This document shows, piece after piece, positions 11,921 to 23,394 of a stretch of 64,000 bases of DNA. The notes under the pieces are model-generated. The model had not been told where the DNA came from and did not search any database. It saw nothing but the letters and a program-made list of their open reading frames with translations. Numbering within the stretch: position 1 is the stretch's first letter; every line of letters starts with the position of its first letter. The position numbers were made by a program, and so were the translations under genes. This DNA is from Portunus trituberculatus (lineage: Eukaryota > Arthropoda > Malacostraca > Decapoda > Portunidae), in NCBI RefSeq assembly GCF_017591435.1, contig NC_059279.1, positions 2,850,001 to 2,914,000 on the forward strand, read 5' to 3'.

Positions 11921-12144
11921 TCCTTAGTGCCTCACCACCTCACTTTCTCCGAGGCTGTCCTAGATACAAGGTCACGCCCGTATGCACACAACATCTACGT
12001 GACATTATCTCCACCTCCCACTACCCCCACAACTGACACGTGCCCTATATCATATCATCCCAATAACACCACAACCCGCATCACCTTCAGTCAATTCTGC
12101 GCCCCACATCCCACCTTTCCTTATTCCTGCTTCCTCACCACACA

Positions 12145-12358
12145 TTAACCTTTTCAATACTGGGATACATTTTGTCTTGTGATTTATGTACGATTAGACC
12201 ATTTTATTGACATTAGGAAGGGTCTATAGAGGTCAAAAGATTAATGGCCACAGTCTTCACTATTTGAATCCCCCACATGAGTTTGTGAAGCTATATAAAA
12301 TCACCAAATAGTCACCAGAATGAATATGGAAACGCGTCATGGTACTCAATGGGGTTAA
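12145..12358 (+). mobile_element. TTAA-MITE family A, copy 6
   Basis: TTAA at both ends, left end CCTTTTCAATACTGGGATAC, right end GGTACTCAATGGGG. Full length, 214 bp. Confidence 0.88.
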
Positions 12359-12539
12359 TGCACTGGCTCCTTCTCGGTCATGTAAAAGTCAATAGCACTC
12401 GAGGCACGCTTCTCAAACTCTATTAGCGCGTTATTGGTCTTGCCTCGTGGCTCGTGAAGGGAATGAACTATTATACTATTGCGTCAAGCGGTGTTCATGT
12501 CTCTCCCTTGAACTTAAGTGAGGAAAACGGGGAATTGAG

Positions 12540-13235
12540 TCTCGTCTGAAGTTAATTTGTCTCGTACGATTGAGGGGAAAAAAATGTTAGGTTTGTCAGA
12601 TTCCACAGTATTGGGAAAGGGTTGAAGTTTATTTGTCTGGTGCAGAAGATGGGGAAGAAAGATGCCAGGTGGATAATTGGTGTTCGAATCGATGGAGTGT
12701 ATTGAGAAAGAAATGAAAGAGCATCAGTGCATCTTCGTCTTTAAAAACATCAGGAGTCAGTTTCTCTCCAAGACTAGAAGTTAATTTGTCTTGTACAGGA
12801 GTAGGGGAAAAAGATGTTAGGTAGAAAATTGCTGTTCGGATCGATCGATGAAAAATATAAGAAAAAAAAATCAGTGTGTCTTTGTCATATAAAAGAAAAA
12901 AAAAAAACATTAGGAGTCAGTTACTTTCCAAATACTAGATGTTAATTTGGGGAAAAAAAATGCTAAGTTGATAATTGCTGTTCGGATCGATGGATTAATA
13001 ATATAAGAAAGAAAAAAAAAATCAGTGTATCTTCGTCTTAAAACATTAGAAGTCAGTTTCTCTCCAAAGACTAGAAGCTAATTTGTCTTGTGCAGAAGAG
13101 GGGGAAAAGATGTTAGGTAGATAATTGCTGTTCGGATCGATGGATTAAAAATAAAAGAAAAAAAAACCCCATCAATGTATCTTCGTCTTATAAAACATTA
13201 GGAGTGAGTTTCTCTCCACGACAACTATAGAGAAA
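12540..13235. repeat. Degenerate tandem repeat, unit about 130-150 bp
   Basis: About five units share TTAATTTGTCTTGTACAG, GGGGAAAAAGATGTTAGGTAG, ATTGCTGTTCGGATCGATGG and CATTAGGAGTCAGTTTCTC. No maintained frame. Confidence 0.75.
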
Positions 13236-13477
13236 AGAAAGAACAAAAAATGCCACTCGGATTGAAGAGGAATTAAAGGAACATCAATTGAGTTTAGATT
13301 TAAAGAGATAAATGTTCTTTTTACGAAACCTTTAAAAAAAAAAAAAACGAAAAAAATGAAAAATAACGTGATAACTGAAGAAGAGTTTTTAATAAGAAAT
13401 CAATGTCATCAGAATTAAATGTTCACTTCACGAAATAAGTAAAATAAAGAAATTAATAGCTAAAGATTGAATTGAAG

Positions 13478-13479
<2 letters not shown>

Positions 13480-13561
<82 letters not shown>
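13480..13561. repeat. (GA)n microsatellite
   Basis: Pure GA run of about 82 bp. Confidence 0.97.
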
Positions 13562-13563
<2 letters not shown>

Positions 13564-13978
13564 AATCAAGGTCTCTTACAAAACGAACCAACAACAAATA
13601 TTCACTTAACTAAACCAGACCACACCACACCCAACCCTACCCCACCCAACCAACCAGCCAGCCAGTCAGCCAAAGAGCCAACCACACCCTTTCCTACTAA
13701 TAATATACCTTCAATTCCTCCCTCCACAACCTCCACCACCTCCCTCCCTTCTTCCCTTCCTCCCTTCCTTCCTTCCTTCCTTCCCCACCTTCGTCTTTCA
13801 CTTCCTCTCCGCTCGGCTGCCCCCTTCCCTCCCTCCCTCACTTTGAATATACAAACTTCCGCCTCAGATATTCCCTCAATGAACCCAAACAATTGCTTCT
13901 TACGTCACCAATTTTTTCAATCAAGTTTGCATTGTTCTCTCTGTCTTCCTGGTGCCATGACTGGACTCTCGTTAGCAC

Positions 13979-13980
<2 letters not shown>

Positions 13981-14046
<66 letters not shown>

Positions 14047-14127
14047 TAATGGGTGGAATCTAGTAGAAATTTAGTTACAACCAGATTACCGAAGAGAACA
14101 CACTCTCTCTCTCTCTCTCTCTCTCTG
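13981..14127. repeat. (GA)n and (CT)n inverted pair
   Basis: GA at about 13988-14045 and CT at 14101-14127 separated by about 55 bp, able to form a hairpin. Confidence 0.95.
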
Positions 14128-14519
14128 GTAATAAAAGTACCACATTGTAAATTCATTGAACAAAGCTGCGGAAGACAAAAAAAAAAAAAAAAATAAAAGA
14201 AAAAATACCACTTAATGCCAAAAGCAACGAGTCAATTACTGAAGAGAAAAAAAAGAAGGAAAAAAGTTAATGGGAACGAGGGAAAGGGAAAAGGTGAAGC
14301 GGAGAACAAAGAGTAATTGCCCACTGACTCAGGTGACGAGCAGGTAAAGGTGTAAAGCTATAGATGAAAGGGAGTGTGTTTGCCGTATATGTTGGATTAT
14401 AAAACGACTTTGTATTTAAGACGGCTCCTAATTTTTGAAGGAAATGTTCAGGTTTTAGGCTATACAAAAAGATAAACCTCAACTAACTCTAAATACAATT
14501 CTATATACAACACTATATA

Positions 14520-15140
14520 CAAGTACAACTATGGTAAACTCTGCAACTCTCTCTCTCTCTCTGCTTGTGTATTTCCAGCTTCCCATGTCTTGAACTTAAT
14601 TTAAAGGGAGTTTTAAGACATTTTTTCAATTATTTTTTCCCTAAGGCTTTCGATCCTATATATAACTGTGCTAAACTCTGCAACTCCTTCTCTACTTGTG
14701 TATTTCCAGCTTCCCATGTCTTGAACTTAATTTAAAGGGAAGTTTTAAGACATTTTTCAATTATTTTTCCTAAGCCTTTCGATCCTATATACAATTCTAG
14801 TAAACTCTGGAATTCCTTCCCTCTCTGCTTGTGTATTTCCAGCATCCTGTGACTTGAACTTATTTTAAAGGTAAGTTTTAAGACATTCCATTTTTTTTGC
14901 CTAAGCCTTTCGATCCTATATACAACTCTGGTAAACTCTGGAACTCCCTCTTTCTCCGCCTGTGTATTTCCAGCTTCCTATGACTTGAACTTATTTTAAA
15001 AGGAAGTTTTAAGACATTAATTCCATTTTTTTTTTTTTTGACAAACTCTCTCGACCTTGTTCGGGGCTGTCATCTCAGTGGCCTTTTTGTTTAATAATTT
15101 TTGTTGTTCTTGGTCAGTTTTGCTCTCCTACTTAAGAAGA
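14520..15140 (+). mobile_element. Tandem array of a LINE C-terminal segment plus 3' tail
   Basis: Four imperfect units of about 130-140 bp share AAACTCTG-AACTCC, CTTGTGTATTTCCAGCTTCC, GACTTGAACTTATTTTAAAG and AGTTTTAAGACATT. In one frame they read L-C/W-N-S..VFPAS..LN, which resembles the LWN..LN..FK C-terminal tract of arthropod non-LTR retrotransposon reverse transcriptases. Frames are broken by stops and frameshifts. The last unit runs into a tail (CTGTCATCTCAGTGGCCTTT..TTCTTGGTCAGTTTTGCTCT) that recurs near 23120 and 37170-37290. Family assignment is from memory of decapod repeats and is tentative. Confidence 0.6.
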
Positions 15141-15279
15141 AAAATATTGCATGCACTAAATTCAAACACTCCCGCGCCGCCACTGCTTTCAAAAGGGTCT
15201 ACTAGTTGAAGTGACACGGATATATTCTCTCCTTTCCTGTAGATGCCTGTCAAGACTTTATGCAATGACTTCACTGTTA

Positions 15280-15491
15280 TTAACCCTCTTTAGTACTATA
15301 CATTTTTACCTAAAGTTTTGTGTACGACTAGGCTATTTCATTGACATTAGGAAGAATCAATGGAGGTCAGAAGATTAATGGCTACAGTCTTCACTATCTC
15401 AGTCCCCCCACATAGTTTTTGAAGCTGTATAAGATCACCAAATAGTAAGCAGGACGAATGTGGAAAGGCGTCATGATACTCAAGAGGTTCA
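15280..15491 (+). mobile_element. TTAA-MITE family A, copy 7 (diverged)
   Basis: Left TTAACCCTCTTTAGTACTAT, core GGAGGTCAGAAGATTAATGG, right end degenerated to CTCAAGAGGTTCA. One of the most mutated copies. Confidence 0.8.
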
Positions 15492-15845
15492 TTGTCATTT
15501 TGAAAGAGTTAAGACTTTCCAACCATTCTCAATACTTAAACAAACGCAACAATTACAAATACAAGCGAAATAACACAGAAAAGGGTCAAAATCACATCAT
15601 TAACTTGTATTGTGCATCTTCCTTTCACGTGAGGCTTAAAATACAACTCTTGATGGGTGCTGCGCGATAAGGAAAGGTCTGTGCCTAAGTAAATTCGATC
15701 TCGCCTCACAAAACCCAGCAACAATAACCTCGTCAGGAGCAGGAAGTCACGGGGATACTGATCAGCGGAAGGAAGGGAAGAGGAAGCGGTAGACAGATCA
15801 GGGTGAAAGAGAGTGAAGAAAAAGATGAGGTAAGATGAAACATAG

Positions 15846-16005
<160 letters not shown>

Positions 16006-16536
16006 ATGAAAGAAGATGGTGGATAGGAAAGGATGAAACAAGAAGAATAAAGAAAAGGATGAAAGATGGTAGAAAGGAGAGGATGAAAGATAGAAAATAA
16101 AGAAAAAATAAAATATGATGGTAGATTGGAAACAATGAGAGAAAGAAATTGAAAGAGATGAAATAAGATGATAGATAGGAGAGGATGAGAAAAAGAGTGC
16201 AAAGAAATAGATGAGAGGAATTAGGACAGGAAAGGCTTTAAATTCTGGCGGTGCAATTTTTAAACTAAGAATAAAAGAAGAAAAACGACGGAAAGACACG
16301 AAAAGAGAGAGAGAGAAAAAAAAAAAAACAATAACCACGTTGCATTTTCACATTCCCATTAACAAACGAAGAAAGAAACAAAAAACACAAAAGAAAAGAA
16401 ACGAAAACAAAAATAAGAAAAAACAACGAAAAAGCCACGAAAAGGGAGAAAAAAAGAGAAAAAAGAGAAAGGAAAAAAAAAAAAAGTTAAATCCCAACAT
16501 TGCATTTTTATCTCTCGTTTACGACTTAACTTTCCA

Positions 16537-16563
16537 ACGCCAGCCAGCCAGCCAGCCATCCAC

Positions 16564-16603
<40 letters not shown>

Positions 16604-16617
16604 ACAGACAGACAGAC
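16537..16617. repeat. (CAGC)n/(CAGA)n tetranucleotide array
   Basis: AGCC units interrupted by ATCCACTC, then CAGA units. Confidence 0.95.
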
Positions 16618-16847
16618 GGTAGGCATCTCAGCTTTCCTTTACAGCCATGACGCTCCCTCCCACCTCCCTAAGCTCCCCCCACACCCTCCCACACTCAAGA
16701 GACAGGTGAGCACTAGGCAGGAATTCACAGCCATTGTCTTCACGTCACCGTATCGAGCAAATGAAACTACCTGACTTCTACCGAACGGAAATTGATAAAA
16801 TGGTGTGTTTCTCGTTTTTTTTTTTTAGTTTTGTGACGCGTTATCAA

Positions 16848-16850
<3 letters not shown>

Positions 16851-16936
<86 letters not shown>
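16851..16936. repeat. (GT)n microsatellite
   Basis: Pure GT run of about 86 bp. Confidence 0.97.
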
Positions 16937-16937
<1 letters not shown>

Positions 16938-17116
16938 TTGCCTTGTGAAGTAATGATGGTGCTGGGAAAAAAGAGTCTTGGTTTCATGTTGTGTTTGATG
17001 ATATGTTTTGACATTGGTGAGGTGAAATGATCGACAGGTTGATTGCATACCTACTGATACTCACACGCAGGTAGGTAAATAGAGAGATAGATACATACAC
17101 ATACAAATACAACACT

Positions 17117-17118
<2 letters not shown>

Positions 17119-17154
<36 letters not shown>

Positions 17155-17302
17155 CCAAGATGGTTTGATTGCATACCTACAGACACACACAAGCATATAG
17201 GCAGATAGATAGACAGACAGATAGATTGATAGTTTGATAGATAGATAGACAGATAGATAGATAAAAAAAAAAACAGATAGGCAGATAGACATATAGATAG
17301 AT

Positions 17303-17382
<80 letters not shown>
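17119..17382. repeat. (CA)n, (GATA/GACA)n, (CA)n compound array
   Basis: CA at 17119-17152, GATA/GACA tetramers at 17197-17302, CA at 17303-17382. The phrase TTGATTGCATACCTAC flanks both sides (17040 and 17167), which suggests a local duplication. Confidence 0.93.
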
Positions 17383-17384
<2 letters not shown>

Positions 17385-17765
17385 CCTTCTTCGCTTTCTA
17401 TCCTGGGAATCTTTCTTTTTGCTAGATAATAGAGATGCACAGCCTTCCTTTCCTCGTCCTATTTCCTAAGTGTCTCACAATACGCACTGACAACACTGCC
17501 ATGGGATCACACTACTGCACACCGTTCTAAAGTGATCTGGTGATACTTTTTATGGCTTGGTCTGGCTACGTTAGGTTAAGTTAGGTTTTTTTTGAGTGTT
17601 ATTTGATTTTTTGTCATGTAGAAAGTAATCTGTTTTTTCCTTCCATTTTCTTTTTCTTTTTTTTTCTTCTTTTCTTTTCGTCACATTGTACATTGTTTGT
17701 CATTCTATTCGTGTTTTTCCTCATTCCAGAGTTACAATGAGCAGTTTGTTACGTGATTGTTTAAT

Positions 17766-17768
<3 letters not shown>

Positions 17769-17815
<47 letters not shown>

Positions 17816-17830
17816 ACGTGTGTGTGTGTC
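17769..17830. repeat. (CT)n with short (GT)n
   Basis: CT for about 45 bp, followed after TTACG by a short GT run. Confidence 0.93.
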
Positions 17831-18065
17831 AGATTTGTCTTCAATTGTCTCGTGTGAATTCTTTGGTCGACACGTTTTCTTCGTTTTCTTCCTCCTCATT
17901 GTTCGGTCAAATCTTTCAGGGCTGACTTGCTTAAAGTCACAATATCATCTTACAATCGCGTGTCACTACAATATTCACAGGTTTTTCTTGCCCGTTTTCT
18001 ATAATGCAAAATGTTAAGCCACACTCGTATAGATTAACAAAACGTGGCACTTTAATGTATTGTCT

Positions 18066-18150
18066 TCAGAAGAACCACCACCAGCACCACCATTAGCACC
18101 ACTACCAGCACTACCACCACCATCACCACCACCAGCACTACTGCTCAAAC
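18066..18150. repeat. (CCA)n-rich tract
   Basis: Imperfect CAC/CCA triplets. Confidence 0.8.
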
Positions 18151-18224
18151 AAACACACATCACTACAGGATTTGTGCGTCCAGTGACCGCACGGTAATGA
18201 GAGAGCAGAAGGAGTACTGGTGTT

Positions 18225-18450
18225 TCTCCTCCTCCTCCTCCTCCTCATCCTCCTCCTCCTCCTCCTCCTCCACCTTCTCCACCAGCTGTCACTCGATCTC
18301 CCCCCTTCCTTCTCCTCCTTCCTCTCTTTCTCCTTCTTTCCCGTCCTACTCCATAGTCTTCCCACCTCCCCTCCTTCTCTCTTTCTCCTCGCTAGTAAGT
18401 CTCTTCTCCTCCTCTTCCTCCCCTTCCTCCTCCTTCTCCTCCTCCTCCTC
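18225..18450. repeat. (CTC)n polypyrimidine tract
   Basis: CTC/CTT triplets with interruptions over about 220 bp. The encoded poly-Ser/Leu and poly-Arg frames are artefacts. Confidence 0.85.
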
Positions 18451-18841
18451 CTTCGCAGCGAGTCACCTTGGTACTCAGACGCATAAAATGTAGGACACGT
18501 GACTTGGTTCAGGTAAATACTGCTAATAATGACGCTAATGATCGTAATAATGACAATGACTATGCTGTTTCTGATACGCATAAATCTGCATGTCATTATT
18601 TCTTCCCCACCGCAGGAAGACTTAGATGATGAGATTTTATTTCGTTTGTTCTATTTATCTATTCCTTTGTTCGTGAATGTGGTGGAATTGTGTTTAGAAA
18701 AGGGTATGAAGATTGGTGCTTTAAAGTATTTGCATCTATTTTCTCTCTCATTGGTGTTATGTGCTTTGTTTCATTCCATTGTTGATCTATTTTGGAATGT
18801 TTTTCTATCTATTTATTTTTACACACAGCTTTTGTGCGTCA

Positions 18842-18844
<3 letters not shown>

Positions 18845-18936
<92 letters not shown>

Positions 18937-18938
18937 TG

Positions 18939-18974
<36 letters not shown>

Positions 18975-19017
18975 CTTTGATCTGTTGCTGTTCTTCAGTT
19001 GTAGTCACCACGAAAGC

Positions 19018-19110
<93 letters not shown>
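18845..19110. repeat. (GT)n, (GTT)n, (CT)n cluster
   Basis: GT at 18845-18934, GTT at about 18941-18974, CT at 19020-19110. Confidence 0.97.
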
Positions 19111-19114
<4 letters not shown>

Positions 19115-19207
19115 CGCATTTCTTTCTTCTTCGCCATTAGAAATCTTCCTGTCTCAACTTTCTCTGTCACTTATAAGAATTTTCCCTTCATCCGTAATCT
19201 TCGATAG

Positions 19208-19208
<1 letters not shown>

Positions 19209-19273
<65 letters not shown>
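19209..19273. repeat. (CT)n microsatellite
   Basis: Pure CT run of about 65 bp. Confidence 0.97.
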
Positions 19274-19275
<2 letters not shown>

Positions 19276-19317
19276 GTAAGAAGATTATTTACTACACAGG
19301 AGACTTTGTCACTGGTG

Positions 19318-19536
19318 TACAATTATTTCTGTAGTAGGTACGACGGCATTTTACGGAGTACGACAGTTATCTGCCGCGTACGAGAGTGTTCTACGGTACA
19401 CGATAGTTTCTTTAGGAGGATACGACTTTATTCTACACTCTATGATTGTTACTGATCACCTACGACTGTTTCTATATAAAGTACGACAATATTTCACGGT
19501 GCACGATACTTTTCCACTGCGTACGAGAGTTACAAC
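19318..19536. repeat. 20-21 bp minisatellite with TACGA core
   Basis: About eleven consecutive units begin TACGA, CACGA or TATGA at intervals of 20-22 bp, with consensus near TACGACAGTTTTCTACGGNG. Sequence drifts strongly between units while the spacing is retained. It lies directly upstream of the candidate exon at 19556. Confidence 0.75.
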
Positions 19537-19555
19537 CTATCATTTTCGTGTCCAG

Positions 19556-19848
19556 TAAACAATTCCACCAGCGCATCAGACTCGCCACAGCTCGACAATT
19601 GCCTCACTAACACACAGGGCGGTATAACGTACGGAAACCTCCAGGCGCCGCTACGTAAGGCCCAGAGCAGAACACCCCGGGGCCAGGTGCGCCAGATGGT
19701 CTCGCCTCACCTGGCCATGCTCCCCCACCAGTCCCTACCGCCACCACCACCACCACTGCCGCCCCCATCAGAGTCAAGCAGCCGTGAAGTCCATGCTACT
19801 AAACATCAACTAAACGCTCAAGACTTTACGGATGACGATTGTGAATAA
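19556..19848 (+). CDS. Candidate plus-strand terminal exon, Pro/Ser-rich protein tail
   Basis: An AG acceptor with a pyrimidine-rich lead (TTTTCGTGTCCAG) is followed by two bases and then 97 triplets, the last being the TAA at 19846-19848. The frame encodes a Ser/Gln/Pro-rich tail with GGITYGNL near residue 21, a run PPPPPPLPPP near residue 63 and an acidic end DFTDDDCE. GC content rises sharply to about 60% between 19600 and 19790 in otherwise AT-rich DNA. The stop codon overlaps a potential polyadenylation signal AATAAA at 19844. A proline tract of this type would suit a cytoplasmic tail that binds EVH1 or SH3 domains. The reading would need an upstream exon ending in phase 1, and I find no convincing one in the window. 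It could also be a chance frame in GC-rich DNA. Confidence 0.35.
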
Positions 19849-19872
19849 AAAATGGTCATGTTTGTGTTTTGA

Positions 19873-19899
19873 TCTCTCTCTCTCTCTCTCTCTCTCTCT
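19873..19899. repeat. (CT)n microsatellite
   Basis: Short pure CT run. Confidence 0.9.
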
Positions 19900-20977
19900 G
19901 AACGAGTTACTATTCTTAAGTCTTTCAAACGATGACTTGTAGTGTCCTTTAAGTTCAATAGTCAGATATCCTTAAAGAATTTTGGTACTAAGGAAAAAAT
20001 GGAAGAATGTAGGAGTTCATGCTTTCTATTTTAACCTTCGATTGTTATAAAAATCATGTTAAAACTAATTGATGAATATTCTCCGAGTCACAACAGCCAA
20101 CATGTGGATTTACTTACACTGGTGCTGAAAATAACACCCAAAAATACCTATGTGTTTTTTATTATTTTTCAGTGTTTTTTTTTTTTAGGTAAGAGGGAAA
20201 ACTGGACAAGGGCAAAAAAAAAAAAAAAAAAAAAAAAGTAGATAAATGAAATAAAAAAAAAATGAAATAAATGAAATAAATACATAATTAAACAAAACAA
20301 AAAAGGCCTACTTAGTTGTCCATTCCGTTAGAGATCATTAGAGTTAGCCAAAAGCCAGGGACTAATGCCTTCCTGAGTGAAAACCGTGTCAGTGCAGTCA
20401 GACTAAGAAGTGTTGGGATGTATTACTAAGAGACAATTCGTATTCAGTGTCAACTATCTCAAAGTTCTATTTCAAGGAAGGAGCATCAAAATATTCCCCA
20501 AATAACTAAACTAACTCATCAATTTCGTCTCTCCTCTATAAAAAAATTATAAATAAATAAGATAAAATACTAATAACAAACTCTTTTTTTCTTAAGTTAA
20601 AATCGAAACTACGTGAAACAGAACCATCAAACAATGTCACTCAGTTCTAATTTTCGGCTTTCGTAGATTTTTAGGTCAGATCACTACAGAAAACTGTCTT
20701 CCACGCGAGATGACAGGGGAACTGCAACAAAGGGCCGCGATAATGACAGTGATGCGGATGGAAGACAAAAGATCCCTTAGCCACAATTTATGGCTTCACA
20801 CCCCTCCCTCGATTCCTCCTCCTCTGTACATTCCATCCTTCCCTTGTAGATACATCATATGGGGCGTGGGCAGGTATTAAGTGATTGATGTGGAACTGTT
20901 TCGTACTGTGAATGGTGGCAGGGAGAAAAATGTGCACGTAATAGAAGTCTTTGGGGAAATTTTATTCTTCACACCTG
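19900..20977. other. No gene recognised
   Basis: AT-rich sequence with poly-A at about 20215-20237. The segment near 20306-20410 resembles 36935-37090 in short phrases (CTACTTAGTTG.. against CCACTTAGCTA..) and may be a decayed repeat. Confidence 0.45.
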
Positions 20978-21391
20978 TTCTCTGACTTATGGAACGGAGT
21001 CAGTGATCATGTTGTTAGTGCTGAGTCAATAAGGAGATTTAACCCCTTCAATACCGGGACGCGTTTCACTCTTCATTCAGATAACTATTTGGCGATTCTA
21101 CACAACTTCACAAATTTATGTTGGGATTAGAATAGTGAAAACTCGGGCTATTATTCTCTTCACCTTCACAGACCCATCCTAATCCAAACAAAATCGTCTA
21201 ATCCTACCCAAAAAATCAATGTAAAAATGCGTCTCAGTATTGAAGGGGTTAAAAGAAGATTAGAAAAATTTATGGATGAGAACGATAAGTGGATTTAGGT
21301 AGTTTTGTTCACAGACGGACTGCCACGTGTAGGCCTAATGACCTCTTGCGTCCTCCTAAAATTTCTCATGTTCTTACGTTCTTAGTACATA
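20978..21391 (+). mobile_element. LINE C-terminal coding end and 3' UTR, split by a MITE
   Basis: The plus-strand frame before the MITE reads SDLWNGV.. and SAESIRRFK. After the MITE it continues RRLEKFMDEN up to the TAG stop at 21296-21298. This is the LWN..SVxxFKxRLDKF type of C-terminus found in arthropod non-LTR retrotransposon polymerases. The following stretch (GGACTGCCACGTGTAGGCCT..CTTACGTTCTT) has the look of a conserved retroelement 3' end with a short terminal repeat. MITE copy 8 interrupts it at 21039-21252. Only about 35 residues of the polymerase end are visible. Confidence 0.65.
21039..21252 (-). mobile_element. TTAA-MITE family A, copy 8, inserted in a LINE
   Basis: TTAA at both ends, starting CCCCTTCAATACCGGGACGC in reverse orientation and ending GTATTGAAGGGG. 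If the element and one TTAA are ignored, the LINE codons AGA TTT AAA AGA AGA are continuous, so the host site before insertion is legible. Confidence 0.9.
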
Positions 21392-21982
21392 AACACATAC
21401 ATTTTTTGCGTATCTACAATGATACAGTCTGTAACGAATCTTTATCTTGCTCTCTGCATCTTTTCTCAGACCAGCATTCTCATATATCACACATAAACAC
21501 GTAAATTCCAGCTTTTGCAACGATACAGTCTATTGTAACCCATTAAGTGATGATGAGGGCTGCAATGAGGGTGAAATGATGAAAAACAAGGTATGGTGAT
21601 GACGGTGGTGAAAGCTTGGTGGTACAGGAGAGATGCTATAACATTTATGGATGAATGCAGTTATGTATATTGTTTTCTGAAGTTGAGATCTCACCAAATT
21701 GTCGATGCTTGGAATTCTTTAGTGTCCCATAAAATTGAATTAGAAAATGGCTGCGTCAAACCAATGAAAATGTACTGGGATGGGAGACTAAAGTAAACTT
21801 CAAGCACGGACTGTAACAAATACGAAAAGTTAATGCAATATATGAAAAAAACAGGAAAATACAAAATACATACCTAAAGAAGTTCCAGGGTCCAAAAATC
21901 CTGCGAGAAAATAAGCAAGAAGAAAAAGAAAAGAGGAAAGCAGGAAAGCAGATGAAAAAACAAGAAAACAACCCTAGCTTAC

Positions 21983-22634
21983 CTTTCATCGTGGAGTGTA
22001 TGGCTCGAGAAGACGAAGAGTGTGACGGAGAGGAGGAGGAGGGGAACGATGGTGACGAGGAGGCGCTTGGAATCTTGGGTAGCTTCCTTCCTTCATAGTC
22101 TACCCTTCCTTTCTTCTCTCCAGTGTGCGTCTTCCCGTTTTCTGCACTGCCTTGACTTCCACTCTCGATCACTGCGAGTTCCTGTTCTTGCTCGACCTTT
22201 CCGTTTTTCTTGGCGTCCTTGGCTCCGTTTTCTTTGGCGCTCTTGCTCTTCTTTCCTTTCCCTTCGCTCTTGGAACTCTTACCCACGAAAAGCTCCTGGA
22301 CGCGGTGGTAGGACACGGCTTCCGGTTTGTGAAGGAAGAACGGTTTTTTCGATTTCTTATCCCCGTCCTTCCCAGCCTCGGCTTTGCTTTTGTTGTACTT
22401 TTCCGAGGCTTCCTTTAGATCACTCAGCGGGTTCAGGAAGAAACTGCTCTTCTTCTCCTGCTTCCCTTGCTCCGGGGCGCTGGCGGGTGGGTCTGGCGGC
22501 GTGGCGGTGCTCGGTGGGTGCAGGTAAAAAGGCTCCTGGTGCACGCCGGAGTCCGAGCTGTGGCCTGACAAGTGACAGTCGCTCTCACAGGAAGAGTTGC
22601 AGGATTCCGAGCCGCTGGTGGAACATTCCGAGTC
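21983..22634 (-). CDS. ESPN: Espin/forked-like protein, linker exon (Ser/Lys-rich, FFLHxP motifs)
   Basis: The exon runs from 22634 (after CTTGACAG) to 21983 (before GTAAGC). Entry is phase 0, matching the donor of the exon at 24089, and exit is phase 1. It encodes 217 residues plus one base. A Cys/Ser-rich start (DSECSTSGSESCNSSCESDC) continues the Asp/Ser-rich end of the previous exon. Three related motifs follow: FYLHPP at 36-41, FFLNPL at 65-70 and FFLHKP at 99-104. After them come a lysine-rich disordered stretch (about 80-175) and a serine tail. No ankyrin repeat or WH2 motif is seen here. In the espin/forked family this part links the ankyrin array to C-terminal actin-binding modules, which should lie further along the minus strand; I could not find them between 1229 and 21983. 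Confidence 0.8.
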
Positions 22635-22675
22635 CTGTCAAGGGGAACAAGAGAAAAGCGAGGCCGTAGAGCAGG

Positions 22676-22735
22676 TGGTGGTGGTGGTGGTGGTGGTGGT
22701 GGTGGTGGTGGTGATGGTGATGGTGGTGGTGGTAG
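22676..22735. repeat. (GGT)n microsatellite
   Basis: GGT/GAT triplets, within 45 bp of the acceptor of the exon at 22634. Confidence 0.93.
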
Positions 22736-22799
22736 GTGAGCGAATGTCTATCTTTAGGGAATGTTTGCGGAATTAATTACATGGAAAAGAAAGCTGGTA

Positions 22800-22905
22800 T
22801 TGGCTGCTGGCTGGCTGGCTGGATGGCTGGTGGTGGTGATGGTGGTGGTGGTGGTGGTAGTATTGGTGGTGGTGGTGGTGGTGGTGGTGGTGTTGGTGGT
22901 TTTTT
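22800..22905. repeat. (GGCT)n then (GGT)n
   Basis: Tetramer GGCT units followed by GGT triplets. Confidence 0.9.
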
Positions 22906-23394
22906 CACTGGGTGAGGGGTTATGTATGCGTGAATGGCGCTGAGGCATGGCTCTTACTGCGCACGATAAATGAAAGCGCACAGAAGGAGCACAGTGACCT
23001 CCGGATTAGTTAAGGAATGTGACAAAGAATCTGTGGCTATAAATAGACAAGAAAAAATAAAGTAAAACAAAACAAATACTAATAAAATACAAGTAACATG
23101 TCTTTTTTTTAACTTTCTGTAGCTCTTGGTCAGTTTTCCCCTCTTACATAAAAAGTGGAGTAATAAATGACAAAACAAACAAAAAAAAAACCATAAATAA
23201 AACATCTGATAGTCATAAACACGAGGGTGACTTTCAGAACCAGCCCGCCAAACAGTCGATAAACAAAACAACAGGTCAGACCAGCAGGAAGGAAGCTCAG
23301 AGACACAATAAAAGAAGATATGTGCGATAGACAGCAACATTTCACATCCACAGCAGACAAGAGGACTATGTGGTCTCTCTCGCTCAACCTGCTG

